Source: Mycobacterium sp. OTB74 (GTDB lineage Bacteria > Actinomycetota > Actinomycetes > Mycobacteriales > Mycobacteriaceae). From it: DNA of 64,000 nt. Under the pieces are notes generated by a model. The model saw nothing but the letters and a program-made list of their open reading frames with translations, was not told where the DNA came from and did not search any database. Position 1 is the first letter of the stretch. Every line of letters starts with the position of its first letter. The stretch lies in contig NZ_JARXVD010000008.1 of NCBI RefSeq assembly GCF_029892685.1, forward strand, positions 62,001-126,000, written 5' to 3'. This document shows positions 39,271 through 48,030 of this stretch, in pieces. The position numbers were made by a program, and so were the translations under genes.

Positions 39271-39307
39271 TATCAATGTGATTGATATATGTCAATATTG
39301 TTGACAT
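39271..39307. promoter_or_regulatory. two MarR-type operators between the methyltransferase and MarR genes
   Basis: Two adjacent palindromes: TATCAATGTGATTGATA (39,271-39,287) and ATGTCAATATTGTTGACAT (39,289-39,307). The second includes the first bases of the MarR ATG (39,306), so binding there would block that gene's own transcription. Both share the half-site TCAAT/ATTGA. Confidence 0.75.
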
Positions 39308-39740
39308 GTTCGAGGGTAAGGAAGCCCCGCTGGGATACCTGCTGGGCCGGATCGCCAATGCGCTGCGCGCGGAGCTGTCGGCCAATGTTCTTGAGCCGTT
39401 GGGCCTGAGCTTCCCGCAGTACGTGTGCCTGCGGATGCTGGACAACCGGTCGGGCATGTCCAACGCCGAGATGGCCCGGTTCATCGGGGTGTCCCCGCAA
39501 GCGATGAACATCGTGGTGCGGGCCCTTCAGGACCGCGAGCTGATCACCCGGCCGAGCACCGTCGCCTCCGGCCGCTCCCGCCCGACGGAACTGACGCGCG
39601 CGGGACGCACCCTGCTGGCCAAGACCGACATCGGGATTCACGCCGTCGATGACGCATTCCTGGCCGACCTCACTGCCGACCAGCGCCAGGAATTCCGCCG
39701 CACTCTGGCCCGTCTGGCCCCGCCTGAGCCGGACTTTTAA
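39306..39740 (+). CDS. MarR family regulator (Rv2887 position)
   Basis: A 144-aa MarR protein with a winged helix: LGLSFPQYVCLRMLDN, NAEMARFIGVSPQAMNIVVRALQDREL (recognition helix) and a wing with ASGRSRPTELT. It lies in the chromosomal place of M. tuberculosis Rv2887, a repressor whose known target Rv0560c is a methyltransferase. Here the divergent neighbour is the split methyltransferase. The start codon sits inside an operator palindrome, implying leaderless, autoregulated expression. Confidence 0.9.
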   Translation: MFEGKEAPLGYLLGRIANALRAELSANVLEPLGLSFPQYVCLRMLDNRSGMSNAEMARFIGVSPQAMNIVVRALQDRELITRPSTVASGRSRPTELTRAGRTLLAKTDIGIHAVDDAFLADLTADQRQEFRRTLARLAPPEPDF

Positions 39741-39925
39741 AGAATCGCGGCCGCGCCGCTGGCCCTGGTTCCGATGCCGCGATTGCTACCGCCGTAGTAG
39801 TACCGCCAGGGGCGATCCGGAATAGATGAAAGCACCGCTGGAGCCGCTCTACCCGCTGCCGCAGTAACCGTCGGGGACCACCTCGTCGGTGCCGTCCTTC
39901 ACGCATGTGGCAGTGACGTTCGTAT
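39737..39925 (-). pseudogene. remnant of a small secreted-protein gene
   Basis: On the minus strand one frame reads TNVTATCVKDGTDEVVPDGY then CGSG and TAG; after a frame change the DNA continues SSIPDRPWRYYYGGSNRGIG then TRASGAAAIL and TAA. The Cys-rich module followed by a YYYGG and Gly/Ser tail resembles small secreted mycobacterial proteins. An in-frame stop plus a frameshift and no start or signal peptide indicate decay. It overlaps the last bases of the MarR gene. Confidence 0.45.
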
Positions 39926-39950
39926 AGCAGACGGCAATCCATCCGCGACG

Positions 39951-40580
39951 TCAGGGCGCGGCGTGCTGGCCGATCGACTCGTGTGCCCGGCTGAGCCAGA
40001 ACACCGCGCGCTCGATCATCGGCATGACTTCGGTGACATCCATGGCGCCGGCGGCGAACCGATTCAGCGCGCCATAGATGACGCCGGTGAGCACCGTGTC
40101 CATGTCGCGAGCGAAACCGTCGTCACACCCGCTGAGTACCGCGTTGGCCGCCGGCACCACGACGTCAAACCCGTGTTGGGTCAACTGATCTCCGCCCGGG
40201 GCACTCTGCGCGCGCACATATGCGCGAAGCATCTCCGGATGCTGTTCCCACGGCTCGAAGATGGCCCGGAAGATTCGCATCATCCCGTCGTAGAGGGATT
40301 CGTCGGGAGTCGGATCATCGTGCTGCGCGATGGCGGCGTACCGATTGGCATCCATCCACCAGCGCAGCGCGGCCAGGATGAGCGCATCCCGCGTCGGGTA
40401 TCGCCGGTAGATGGTGGCCAGGGACATCCGTGCTCGGTGCGCCACCGCGCGTAGCTGAACGGCGTCGTAGCCATCGTTGTCGAGCAGTTCGACCACGATG
40501 GCGATCAATGGGTCAGAAGGGCTTGGCGCCAACGCTTCTGAATGGGATTTAGGCACCTCGCCACCCCCTTTACCGGACAC
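39951..40580 (-). CDS. TetR family regulator, KstR-like DNA-binding domain
   Basis: A 209-aa TetR protein. The N-terminal block GYDAVQLRAVAHRARMSLAT followed by IYRRYPTRDAL resembles the DNA-binding domain of KstR, the sterol-catabolism repressor; the ligand half is different. A GTG start at 40580 lies at the edge of a 19-bp palindrome, so the gene is probably autoregulated. It is divergent from the two SDR genes that it most likely controls. Confidence 0.9.
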   Translation of the reverse strand: MSGKGGGEVPKSHSEALAPSPSDPLIAIVVELLDNDGYDAVQLRAVAHRARMSLATIYRRYPTRDALILAALRWWMDANRYAAIAQHDDPTPDESLYDGMMRIFRAIFEPWEQHPEMLRAYVRAQSAPGGDQLTQHGFDVVVPAANAVLSGCDDGFARDMDTVLTGVIYGALNRFAAGAMDVTEVMPMIERAVFWLSRAHESIGQHAAP

Positions 40581-40622
40581 AGTAACGATGTTACTGTACA
40601 GCCCATCAGTAACACGGTTACT
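40579..40622. promoter_or_regulatory. double TetR operator
   Basis: Two dyads with the same half-site: CAGTAACGATGTTACTG (40,580-40,596, extendable by one base pair each side) and AGTAAC-ACG-GTTACT (40,608-40,622). Centres are 27 bp apart. They occupy the gap between the TetR gene and the first SDR gene. Confidence 0.8.
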
Positions 40623-40642
40623 CAGTTAAAGCGAGGTTGGCA

Positions 40643-41473
40643 GTGGGCGGTCTGGACGGCAGGGTGGCATTCATCACCGGCGTGGCGCGCGGGCAGGGGC
40701 GCAGTCACGCCGTACACCTGGCGCGCGAGGGTGCCGACATCATCGGTATTGACATCTGCGCCGACATCGCGGCCAACGGCTACCCGATGGCCACCAATGC
40801 CGAGTTGGACGAAACGATTGCATTGGTAGAGGCCGAAGGCCAGAAGATGCTCGGCACCGTCGCCGACGTCCGCGATTTCGCCGCGGTCAAAGCAGCCGTC
40901 GATGCCGGAGTGGAACACTTCGGACGCCTCGACATCGTCTGCGCCAACGCGGGAATCGCTCCGGTTGCGTTCCGCGAGTTGAGCATTGAGGAAAATCTCG
41001 ACCAGTGGAAGGCAGTCGTCGGGGTCAACCTGGACGGCGCCTACCACACCGCGTTCGCGACCATCCCCCACCTGATCGCCGGCGGACGCGGCGGTGCCAT
41101 GGTGTTCACCAGTTCGACGGCCGGACTGCGCGGTTTCGGCGGCATGCAGGGCGGCGGCCTTGGCTATTCGGCATCCAAGCACGCCGTGGTCGGGTTGATG
41201 CGTACGCTTTCCAATGCCCTTGCCCCGCATAGTATTCGGGTCAACACCGTGCACCCGACCGCAGTGAACACCATGATGGCCGTCAACCCGGCCATGACCG
41301 AGTTCATCCAGAACTATCCCGACGGTGCTCCGCATCTGCAGAACCCGATGCCGGTCGACATGCTCGAACCCGCAGACATCAGCGCGGCCATCGCCTATCT
41401 TGTCTCCGATTCGGCCCGTTACGTCACCGGGGTCACCTTCCCCGTCGACGCCGGCTTCTGTAACAAGCTCTAA
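40643..41473 (+). CDS. mycofactocin-coupled SDR family oxidoreductase
   Basis: A 276-aa SDR. VAFITGVARGQGRSHAVHLA carries the GRSHA sequence and the following extended loop typical of SDRs whose NAD does not exchange and that are reoxidised through mycofactocin. Catalytic YSASK is present and the C-terminus reads ARYVTGVTFPVDAG. Likely an alcohol or steroid dehydrogenase. GTG at 40643 is preceded by GCGAGG; a TTG two codons upstream is possible. Confidence 0.88.
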   Translation: MGGLDGRVAFITGVARGQGRSHAVHLAREGADIIGIDICADIAANGYPMATNAELDETIALVEAEGQKMLGTVADVRDFAAVKAAVDAGVEHFGRLDIVCANAGIAPVAFRELSIEENLDQWKAVVGVNLDGAYHTAFATIPHLIAGGRGGAMVFTSSTAGLRGFGGMQGGGLGYSASKHAVVGLMRTLSNALAPHSIRVNTVHPTAVNTMMAVNPAMTEFIQNYPDGAPHLQNPMPVDMLEPADISAAIAYLVSDSARYVTGVTFPVDAGFCNKL

Positions 41474-41487
41474 CCGCTACGAAAGAG

Positions 41488-42312
41488 ATGGATTCCGTGA
41501 AAGACAACGCAGGCCGGGTCGCCGGCAAGAAGGTTCTGATCACCGGTGCTGCGCGCGGCATGGGCCGCAGCCATGCGGTGCGCCTGGCCGAAGAGGGCGC
41601 CGATCTGCTACTCATCGACATCTGTGCCACGCCGGACGGCCTGGAGTACCCACTGTCGGTCGAGGACGACCTTGATCAGACTGCCAAACTCGTTGGTGCA
41701 CTGGGACGATCGGTCGTGACGAAAGTTGTCGACGTACGCGACGCCGACGGCATGAAGGCAGCGGTGGATGCCGGCGCGGCCGAGTTGGGCGGCCTCGATG
41801 CCGCGGTTGCCAACGCTGCCGTGCTGACCGTGGGCACCTGGGACTGCACCACGGCTGAGCAGTGGCGCTTGGTGGTGGACACCAACCTGATCGGGACGTG
41901 GAACACCTGCGCCGCGGCGATCCCGCATCTGATTGCGGCCGGCGGCGGCAGCCTGGTGAACATCAGCTCAGCGGCCGGCATCAAGGGCAGCCCGCTGACC
42001 ACCCCATACACCGCGGCCAAGCACGGCGTGGTGGGCATGAGTAACGCGCTGGCCAATGAGCTTGCCGCCCAAAGCATTCGAGTCAATACCGTGCACCCCA
42101 CCGGGGTGGCCACCGGCATGGCCCCACCGTCCATCCATACGCTGCTCGCCGAGCAACGCCCCGATCTGGGACTGATCTACATGAACGCCCTACCGGTACT
42201 GATGACCGAGGCCGCGGACATCAGCAACGCCGTGCTGTTCCTGATCTCCGACGAGGCCCGGCACATCACCGGACTGCAGATGAAAGTGGATGCCGGGGTG
42301 ACCATTCGATGA
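41488..42312 (+). CDS. mycofactocin-coupled SDR family oxidoreductase
   Basis: A 274-aa SDR, second of the pair: VLITGAARGMGRSHAVRLA, YTAAKHG with catalytic Tyr and Lys, and ARHITGLQMKVDAG. Related to but clearly diverged from the preceding gene, so a different substrate or step is likely. ATG start with GAAAGAGATGG upstream. Its stop overlaps the carboxymuconolactone-decarboxylase-family start (ATGA). Confidence 0.9.
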   Translation: MDSVKDNAGRVAGKKVLITGAARGMGRSHAVRLAEEGADLLLIDICATPDGLEYPLSVEDDLDQTAKLVGALGRSVVTKVVDVRDADGMKAAVDAGAAELGGLDAAVANAAVLTVGTWDCTTAEQWRLVVDTNLIGTWNTCAAAIPHLIAAGGGSLVNISSAAGIKGSPLTTPYTAAKHGVVGMSNALANELAAQSIRVNTVHPTGVATGMAPPSIHTLLAEQRPDLGLIYMNALPVLMTEAADISNAVLFLISDEARHITGLQMKVDAGVTIR

Positions 42313-43091
42313 GCCGTCACGAACGCGGGCTGGCCGAATTCGCCTCGGTGATGACGGTCGCCCCGCCCGATGACGCCAGCCCGGCGATCGCCTCCGGGTT
42401 GATCGACTTCGTCTTCGCCGAAATCTGGACTCGGCCGGGCCTGAGCCGGCGCGACCGCCGCTTCATCACCCTGGCGTGCGTGGCCGCTGCCGACGCGGTG
42501 CCGCCCTTGGAGCAGCACGTGTATGCGGCACTGAACAGCGGCGACGTCTCTCTGGTCGAAATGCGTGAAGCCGTACTGCATTTCGCGGTATACGCAGGGT
42601 GGCCCAAGGCATCGATGTTCAACATGACGGTCGATGCCCAGTGGGCACGCATCATGGTCGAGCGCGGTGAACCGGTCTCCTCGCCCCAGCCATTGCTACC
42701 GCTGGTCACCCCGTCTGATCCCGAGGAACGGTTGGTCGGCGGAGAGGAGGCGTTCCGCGACATCAACTGCATTCCGTTCGCGCCCACCCGCGATGACCCG
42801 TACACCGGCGCGGGCATCTTGAACTTCGTGTTCGGCGAAATGTGGCTGCGGCCCGGTTTGGGTATGCGGGAACGGCGACTGATCACCGTGGCCTGCGTGG
42901 CATTTCAGGATGCGCAATACCCCATCATGTCCCACGTGTACGCGGCTTTGAAGAGTGGCGACCTGTCATTCGACGAGATGGACGAGCTGGCACTGCATTT
43001 CGCGGCCTACTACGGCTGGCCGAAGGGCGCCTACCTGAGCCAGGTGATCGGCGAGCAAAAACAACGGGTGCTGGACGAGGCAGCAGGCTAG
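42309..43091 (+). CDS. carboxymuconolactone decarboxylase family protein (two domains)
   Basis: A 260-aa protein with two CMD-like all-helical domains. Each has a (I/N)F(V/E)FxE(I/M)WxRPGLxxRxRRxITxAC block and a later EQHVYAAL/MSHVYAAL and LHFA(V/A)Y(A/Y)GWPK block. AhpD-type CxxC is absent, so this is the decarboxylase/hydratase-like branch. It completes a three-gene operon with the two SDRs and overlaps the convergent amidase by 4 bp. Confidence 0.85.
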   Translation: MSRHERGLAEFASVMTVAPPDDASPAIASGLIDFVFAEIWTRPGLSRRDRRFITLACVAAADAVPPLEQHVYAALNSGDVSLVEMREAVLHFAVYAGWPKASMFNMTVDAQWARIMVERGEPVSSPQPLLPLVTPSDPEERLVGGEEAFRDINCIPFAPTRDDPYTGAGILNFVFGEMWLRPGLGMRERRLITVACVAFQDAQYPIMSHVYAALKSGDLSFDEMDELALHFAAYYGWPKGAYLSQVIGEQKQRVLDEAAG

Positions 43092-44491
43092 GCCGAGATC
43101 CTCGGCCAGCCGATGGCCTGTTCGAGCTCGTAGGCCAGTTCCAAAAGCAGTGCCTCTTGCCCGGCTGCTGCCCCGAACATCATGCCGACCGGCAGTCCCT
43201 CGGCCGACTGGGCCAGCGGCAGCGAGATTGCCGGTGTCCCACTGGCATTCTGCAACGGCGTGAAGCCCACCCAGTCGATCAGCCGGGACATGATCTGGTC
43301 ATAATCGGCGGTCGGGTCCAGATGTCCGACCTTCGGGGTGGCGTGGGCCAGCGTCGGGGTCAGCACGACGTCGTAGTCTCGGGCAAGCCGCGCGGGAATC
43401 CGCCGAGACGCCGACAACCGCGCGATGGCCACCGGCAGGCGATGCAGGTTATGCGAAGCCACCCGGTCGAGGCCCAGCGTCAGATTGTCCAACTTGTTGC
43501 GGTCGAAGGTCGGACCGAAGTTGCGCTTCCCAGCTCTCACCAGGGCAAATGCCAGAAATGCCCAGTAGAGCACGAAGTCGTCACGAAATCTCTGGGGCAC
43601 CGGGTTGCCGATGGTGCTGACGTGGTGACCCAGACCTTCCAGCTGGGCGGCGACCGCCAGCGTCAGTTCCCGCATCTCTCGGCTCGCGTCATGCCCAATT
43701 GAACTGGTGCACACCGCAATCCGCAGCCGCCGCGCGACAGGACCGGTGACGTCGCCGATGGCTTGCAGCTTCGGGTTGCGATAGACCTTCTCGGCTTCCC
43801 GATAGAACGCAGCCGTGTCGCGGACGCTGCGGGTCAGTACACCGTTGACGACGATCTGCAGCGGCATGGTGGATTCGCGGTCCACGGGCAGCCGTCCCCG
43901 CGTTGGCTTGAGACCCACCAATCCGTTGCAGGCGGCCGGGATCCGGATGGAACCACCGCCGTCGTTGGCGTGCGCTATGGGCACCGCCCCCGCTGCGACG
44001 AACGCACCAGAGCCCGACGACGAAGCACCCGCGGTGACCGTCGGGTCCCACGGATTGCGCACCGGGCCCAGCCGGGGATGCTCCGCCGAGGCACTGAAGC
44101 CGAATTCGGACAATTGCGTCTTGCCCAGTGGCACCAATCCTGTTGCCAGAAACAGCCGGGCGAATTCGCCGTTCGCAGGCATGGGCCGCGGTACCCAGGC
44201 GTCGGTGCCCTGCATGGTGGGCCAGCCGGCCACCGCGACGTTGTCTTTGATGAAAGTCGGTACCCCGTCAAAGAATCCGCCGAACCGCCGGCGTCCCTGA
44301 GTCCGCTTCGTGGCGTACTCGAATGCCTCGTATGCCAAGCCGTTCAGCTCGGGCTGAGCCTTCTCGGTACGGGCGATGGCGGCCTGCACCAATTCCGCCG
44401 CCGAAACCTCACCCGCCCTTAGGGATTCAACCAATCCGACTGCGTCGAGGTCTCCGAGGGCGTCATCGCCGAACGTGCTGATGCGTGGCAT
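43088..44491 (-). CDS. amidase (amiC-type, Rv2888c position)
   Basis: A 467-aa amidase-signature enzyme. Catalytic Lys in FIKDNVAVAGWPT, the Ser-rich GASSSGSGAFVAAGAVP block with cis-Ser, and nucleophile Ser in GGGSIRIPAACNGLVGLKPT complete the Ser-cisSer-Lys triad. It hydrolyses a carboxamide; substrate unknown. Its position between the MarR regulator and tsf agrees with M. tuberculosis amiC. Confidence 0.92.
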   Translation of the reverse strand: MPRISTFGDDALGDLDAVGLVESLRAGEVSAAELVQAAIARTEKAQPELNGLAYEAFEYATKRTQGRRRFGGFFDGVPTFIKDNVAVAGWPTMQGTDAWVPRPMPANGEFARLFLATGLVPLGKTQLSEFGFSASAEHPRLGPVRNPWDPTVTAGASSSGSGAFVAAGAVPIAHANDGGGSIRIPAACNGLVGLKPTRGRLPVDRESTMPLQIVVNGVLTRSVRDTAAFYREAEKVYRNPKLQAIGDVTGPVARRLRIAVCTSSIGHDASREMRELTLAVAAQLEGLGHHVSTIGNPVPQRFRDDFVLYWAFLAFALVRAGKRNFGPTFDRNKLDNLTLGLDRVASHNLHRLPVAIARLSASRRIPARLARDYDVVLTPTLAHATPKVGHLDPTADYDQIMSRLIDWVGFTPLQNASGTPAISLPLAQSAEGLPVGMMFGAAAGQEALLLELAYELEQAIGWPRISA

Positions 44492-44572
44492 ACCACGACG
44501 TTAACAGCATCAGAAACTGGCGTGCGGGCCCCGGCCTTGGTCAACCGACCGGTCGCGCCTCAAGAAAAGTAA

Positions 44573-44612
44573 AACCCCGCGCACCCGGGATCGCCGGATT
44601 GTGCGCGGGGTT
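44573..44612 (-). terminator. terminator of the rpsB-tsf operon
   Basis: Arms AACCCCGCGCAC and GTGCGCGGGGTT with a 16-nt loop. On the minus strand the stem is followed by TTTTACTTTTC, and on the plus strand by TTTCTTT, so it may act both ways. Confidence 0.9.
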
Positions 44613-44645
44613 TTTCTTTGAGCGGTTGGTGCGCCACTCAAGCTT

Positions 44646-45461
44646 TTACTGCTGGCCGACCTCGAAGCGAACGAAGCGGGTCACGGTGACACCGGCCTCG
44701 TCCAGCAGAGCCTTCACGGTCTTCTTGTTGTCGGACACCGACGGCTGGTCCAGCAGCACGACGTCCTTGTAGAAGCCTGTGACGCGGCCTTCGACGATCT
44801 TCGGCAGAGCCTGCTCGGGCTTGCCCTCTTCCTTGGCGGTCTCCTCGGCGATACGACGCTCGTTGGCGACGATGTCCTCGGGCACGTCCTCGCGGGTGAG
44901 GTACTTGGCCTTCAGTGCAGCGATCTGCAGGGCCACCGCGTGTGCGGCTTCCTCCGAAGAACCGGTGTACTCGACCAGCACACCCACGGCCGGCGGCAGA
45001 TCCGCGGCACGCTTGTGCAGGTAGGTCTCCACGGTGCCATCGAAGAAGGCGACCCGGCGCAGCTCGAGCTTCTCGCCGATCTTCGCGGACAGGTCCGCAA
45101 CCAGCTGCTCGACGGTGGTGCCGCCGACCTTGGCGGCCTTGAGAGCCTCCACGTCGCTGGCCTTGGCCTCGACGGCCGCGGTGAGGATCTGATCAGCGAG
45201 AGCCTGGAATTCGGCGTTCTTGGCGACGAAGTCGGTCTCGGAGTTCAGCTCGATCAGCGCGCCGCCCTTGGCGGCAACCAGGCCCTCGGCGGTAGCGCGC
45301 TCAGCGCGCTTGCCGACGTCCTTGGCGCCCTTGATGCGCAGCACCTCGACGGCCTTGTCGAAGTCGCCGTCAGTCTCAACCAGTGCGTTCTTGCAATCGA
45401 GCATGCCGGAGCCGGTGAGCTCCCGCAGTCGCTTTACGTCAGCAGCGGTGTAGTTAGCCAT
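44646..45461 (-). CDS. tsf: translation elongation factor Ts
   Basis: A 271-aa guanine-nucleotide exchange factor for EF-Tu. It starts [20 protein letters not shown] (start at 45461) and has the SETDFVAKN signature. Two base pairs separate it from rpsB. Length and order (rpsB-tsf) are standard, and a strong terminator follows. Confidence 0.97.
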   Translation of the reverse strand: MANYTAADVKRLRELTGSGMLDCKNALVETDGDFDKAVEVLRIKGAKDVGKRAERATAEGLVAAKGGALIELNSETDFVAKNAEFQALADQILTAAVEAKASDVEALKAAKVGGTTVEQLVADLSAKIGEKLELRRVAFFDGTVETYLHKRAADLPPAVGVLVEYTGSSEEAAHAVALQIAALKAKYLTREDVPEDIVANERRIAEETAKEEGKPEQALPKIVEGRVTGFYKDVVLLDQPSVSDNKKTVKALLDEAGVTVTRFVRFEVGQQ

Positions 45462-45462
45462 C

Positions 45463-46269
45463 TCAGCTTTCCGTGGTGGTGGATTCGGTGGACTCGGCGT
45501 CAGTACCGGCGGTCGCCCCCGCGAGCAGCTCCTGCTCCCACTCGGCCAGCGGCTCGGCGCCATCGGCCTCAGTCTTGGCGCCCGAGCGGGCCTGCAGGCC
45601 CTCGGCCACCGCAGAGGCAACGACCTTGGTCAGCAGGGCGGCGCTACGGATGGCGTCGTCGTTACCCGGGATCGGGTAGTTGACCTGGTCGGGATCGCAG
45701 TTGGTGTCCAGGATCGCGATGACCGGGATACCCAGCTTGATGGCTTCGTTGACAGCCAGGTGCTCCTTGTTGGTGTCGACGACCCAGATCGCCGAAGGCA
45801 CCTTGGCCATGTCGCGGATACCGCCGAGGCTGCGCTCGAGCTTGTTCTTCTCACGCGTGAGCATGAGGATTTCCTTCTTGGTGCGACCCTCGAAGCCGCC
45901 GGTCTGCTCCATGGCCTCGAGTTCCTTGAGGCGCTGCAGACGCTTGTGCACGGTGGAGAAGTTGGTGAGCATGCCGCCCAGCCAGCGCTGGTTGACATAC
46001 GGCATGCCGACGCGGGTGGCCTCTTCTGCGATGGACTCCTGCGCCTGCTTCTTGGTGCCGACGAACAGCACGGTTCCACCGTGAGCGACGGTCTCCTTGA
46101 CGAATTCGTACGCCTTGTCGATGTACGTCAGCGTCTGCTGCAGATCGATGATGTAGATGCCATTGCGGTCGGTGAAGATGAACCGCTTCATCTTGGGGTT
46201 CCAGCGTCGGGTCTGATGCCCGAAGTGAGCGCCGCTGTCCAGCAGCTGCTTCATGGTCACAACAGCCAT
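45463..46269 (-). CDS. rpsB: 30S ribosomal protein S2
   Basis: A 268-aa S2 protein: [28 protein letters not shown] and [16 protein letters not shown] are diagnostic. The acidic Ser/Thr/Glu-rich C-terminal tail is usual in mycobacteria. AAAGGAATGAGCTC precedes the ATG. The 277-bp gap to the divergent M23 gene (46,270-46,546) must hold the ribosomal operon promoter; I cannot fix the -10 with confidence. Confidence 0.97.
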   Translation of the reverse strand: MAVVTMKQLLDSGAHFGHQTRRWNPKMKRFIFTDRNGIYIIDLQQTLTYIDKAYEFVKETVAHGGTVLFVGTKKQAQESIAEEATRVGMPYVNQRWLGGMLTNFSTVHKRLQRLKELEAMEQTGGFEGRTKKEILMLTREKNKLERSLGGIRDMAKVPSAIWVVDTNKEHLAVNEAIKLGIPVIAILDTNCDPDQVNYPIPGNDDAIRSAALLTKVVASAVAEGLQARSGAKTEADGAEPLAEWEQELLAGATAGTDAESTESTTTES

Positions 46270-46546
46270 GAGCTCATTCCTTTATGTTGTCGGTTGTCGT
46301 CCGGTATCGGGTGATCCCGGACCCTGGCGTCTGTTGCGTACCGAACCCATCTCTGGGACCGATCGGCATGCGAATGCGACCCCGTTTCCGGAGCCACGTA
46401 CAGGCGCGCGAAGTCAACCCGCGAATACGGATTGCGTCGGTTAGTTTACACGGTTCGCGGGGGTGGTTTGTCCACAGCGCCCCGGTAATCCCCAGATCGG
46501 GGTTTTGCGGGTTTCCCGCGTCGCGACGATGCGCTGAACTGGGACG

Positions 46547-47038
46547 ATGCGCAAACTACCGGTGCTGGTGCTGATCGCCGCACTGGTGTTCCCAGACGCA
46601 CCCGCGGCGGCGGCCGACGGCCGGCTGGACTGGCCGATGCGCCCACGACCGGCCGTGGTTCGGCTCTTCGACGGCCCTGAACTCAAGTGGCAGCGTGGGC
46701 ATCGCGGCGTTGACCTGGCCGGAACACCTGGTCAGACGGTGCATGCCGCGGCGTTCGGCACCGTGGTGTTCGCTGGTGAACTGGCCGGTCGACCGGTGGT
46801 GTCGGTAGCTCACCCCGGCGGGCTGCGCACCAGCTACGAACCGGTGCGTGCCGCGGTCCGCACCGGCACGGTCGTCGCGGCCGGATCGACGCTGGGCTCG
46901 CTGTTGGCCGGCCACCCGGGCTGCGCTGAGGCGGCCTGCTTGCACTGGGGCGCCATGTGGGGCGCGGCCTCGCGGGCCGACTACATCGATCCACTCGGAC
47001 TGCTGGCGGAAACCCCGATCCGCCTCAAGCCGTATTAG
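46547..47038 (+). CDS. secreted M23 family metallopeptidase (Rv2891 position)
   Basis: A 163-aa protein with a signal peptide (residues 1-23, LPVLVLIAALVFPDAPAAAA) and an M23/LytM domain. RGHRGVDLAGTPGQTVHA supplies HxxxD and LHWGAMWG the HxH-like motif (His-Trp). The second zinc His of the classic HxH is replaced by Trp, so hydrolysis of peptidoglycan cross-bridges is uncertain. Divergent from rpsB, as Rv2891 is. Confidence 0.88.
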   Translation: MRKLPVLVLIAALVFPDAPAAAADGRLDWPMRPRPAVVRLFDGPELKWQRGHRGVDLAGTPGQTVHAAAFGTVVFAGELAGRPVVSVAHPGGLRTSYEPVRAAVRTGTVVAAGSTLGSLLAGHPGCAEAACLHWGAMWGAASRADYIDPLGLLAETPIRLKPY

Positions 47039-47070
47039 CCGTCGAACGTTGGCACTCGGGCTGACGCGGG

Positions 47071-47967
47071 TCAAGCCCGCGGGTGCGCCTGATCGTGCAC
47101 GGCCCGCAGCCGGGCGACGGTCACGTGGGTGTACAGCTGGGTGGTCGCCAGCGACGAGTGGCCAAGAAGCTCCTGCACCACACGAAGATCGGCGCCGCCC
47201 TCGAGCAGATGCGTTGCAGCACTGTGCCGCAGGCCGTGTGGGCCGATATCGGGCGCCCCGTCGACCGCCGCAACGGTCTGGTGCACGACGGTGCGGGCCT
47301 GCCGCGGATCGAGTCGGCGGCCCCGAGCGCCGATCAACAACGCCGGACCCGACGTGGCAACGGCCAGCTCCGGGCGGCCTGAAGTCAGCCACGCCTGCAG
47401 CGCGTCCAAAGCCGGCTCCCCGAACGGCACCGTGCGCTGTTTGTTGCCCTTGCCCAGCACTCGCAGCACCCGGCGGCTCAGGTCGACATCGTCAATGTCC
47501 AGTCCGCACAGCTCGCTGACACGAATTCCGGTGGCGTACAACATCTCGACGATCAACCGGTCCCGTAACGCCATCGGATCACCTTGTTCTGCACCGGATA
47601 TCGCAGCACCCAACGCGTCAGCGGCCTGGTCCTGGCGCAGTACCGCGGGCAGGGTGCGCCTGGCTTTGGGCGTCTGCAACCGCACCGCCGGGTCGACGTC
47701 CAGTAATCCGCGGCGCAGCGCCCATGCCGTGAACGTCTTGACCGCCGACGTGCGTCGGGACAACGTGGTGCGCGCAGTGCCGTGCCCGGCTTGTTCGGCC
47801 AGCCAGGACCGCAGCATCGGCAGGCTCAGGTCGGACAGCGCGGTCTCGGGCCCCATGAACTCCCCGAGCGACCGCAGGTCGCCGAGGTATGCCCGGCGGG
47901 TGTGGGCCGAACGACCGCATTCGAGTTCGAGGTACTGATCGAACTCATCGAGGACGCCCTGGTGCAC
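47071..47967 (-). CDS. xerC: tyrosine recombinase XerC
   Basis: A 298-aa tyrosine recombinase that resolves chromosome dimers at dif with XerD. The catalytic Arg is in [12 protein letters not shown], His-x-x-Arg in [14 protein letters not shown], His and nucleophile Tyr in [15 protein letters not shown]. It is the chromosomal XerC (Rv2894c position), outside the att repeats, and unrelated to the element's own integrase beyond family membership. Confidence 0.93.
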   Translation of the reverse strand: MHQGVLDEFDQYLELECGRSAHTRRAYLGDLRSLGEFMGPETALSDLSLPMLRSWLAEQAGHGTARTTLSRRTSAVKTFTAWALRRGLLDVDPAVRLQTPKARRTLPAVLRQDQAADALGAAISGAEQGDPMALRDRLIVEMLYATGIRVSELCGLDIDDVDLSRRVLRVLGKGNKQRTVPFGEPALDALQAWLTSGRPELAVATSGPALLIGARGRRLDPRQARTVVHQTVAAVDGAPDIGPHGLRHSAATHLLEGGADLRVVQELLGHSSLATTQLYTHVTVARLRAVHDQAHPRA

Positions 47968-48030
47968 TCCCTTACGTTGGCAGAAATCGCACCCGCAGAC
48001 CGGAGTGCCCCGCCGTCGGTGGCCGAGCTG

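Noticed and set aside
47071..47967. Second integrase belonging to the satellite
   Set aside because: It lies outside the att repeats, matches XerC, and occupies the normal xerC position in mycobacteria.
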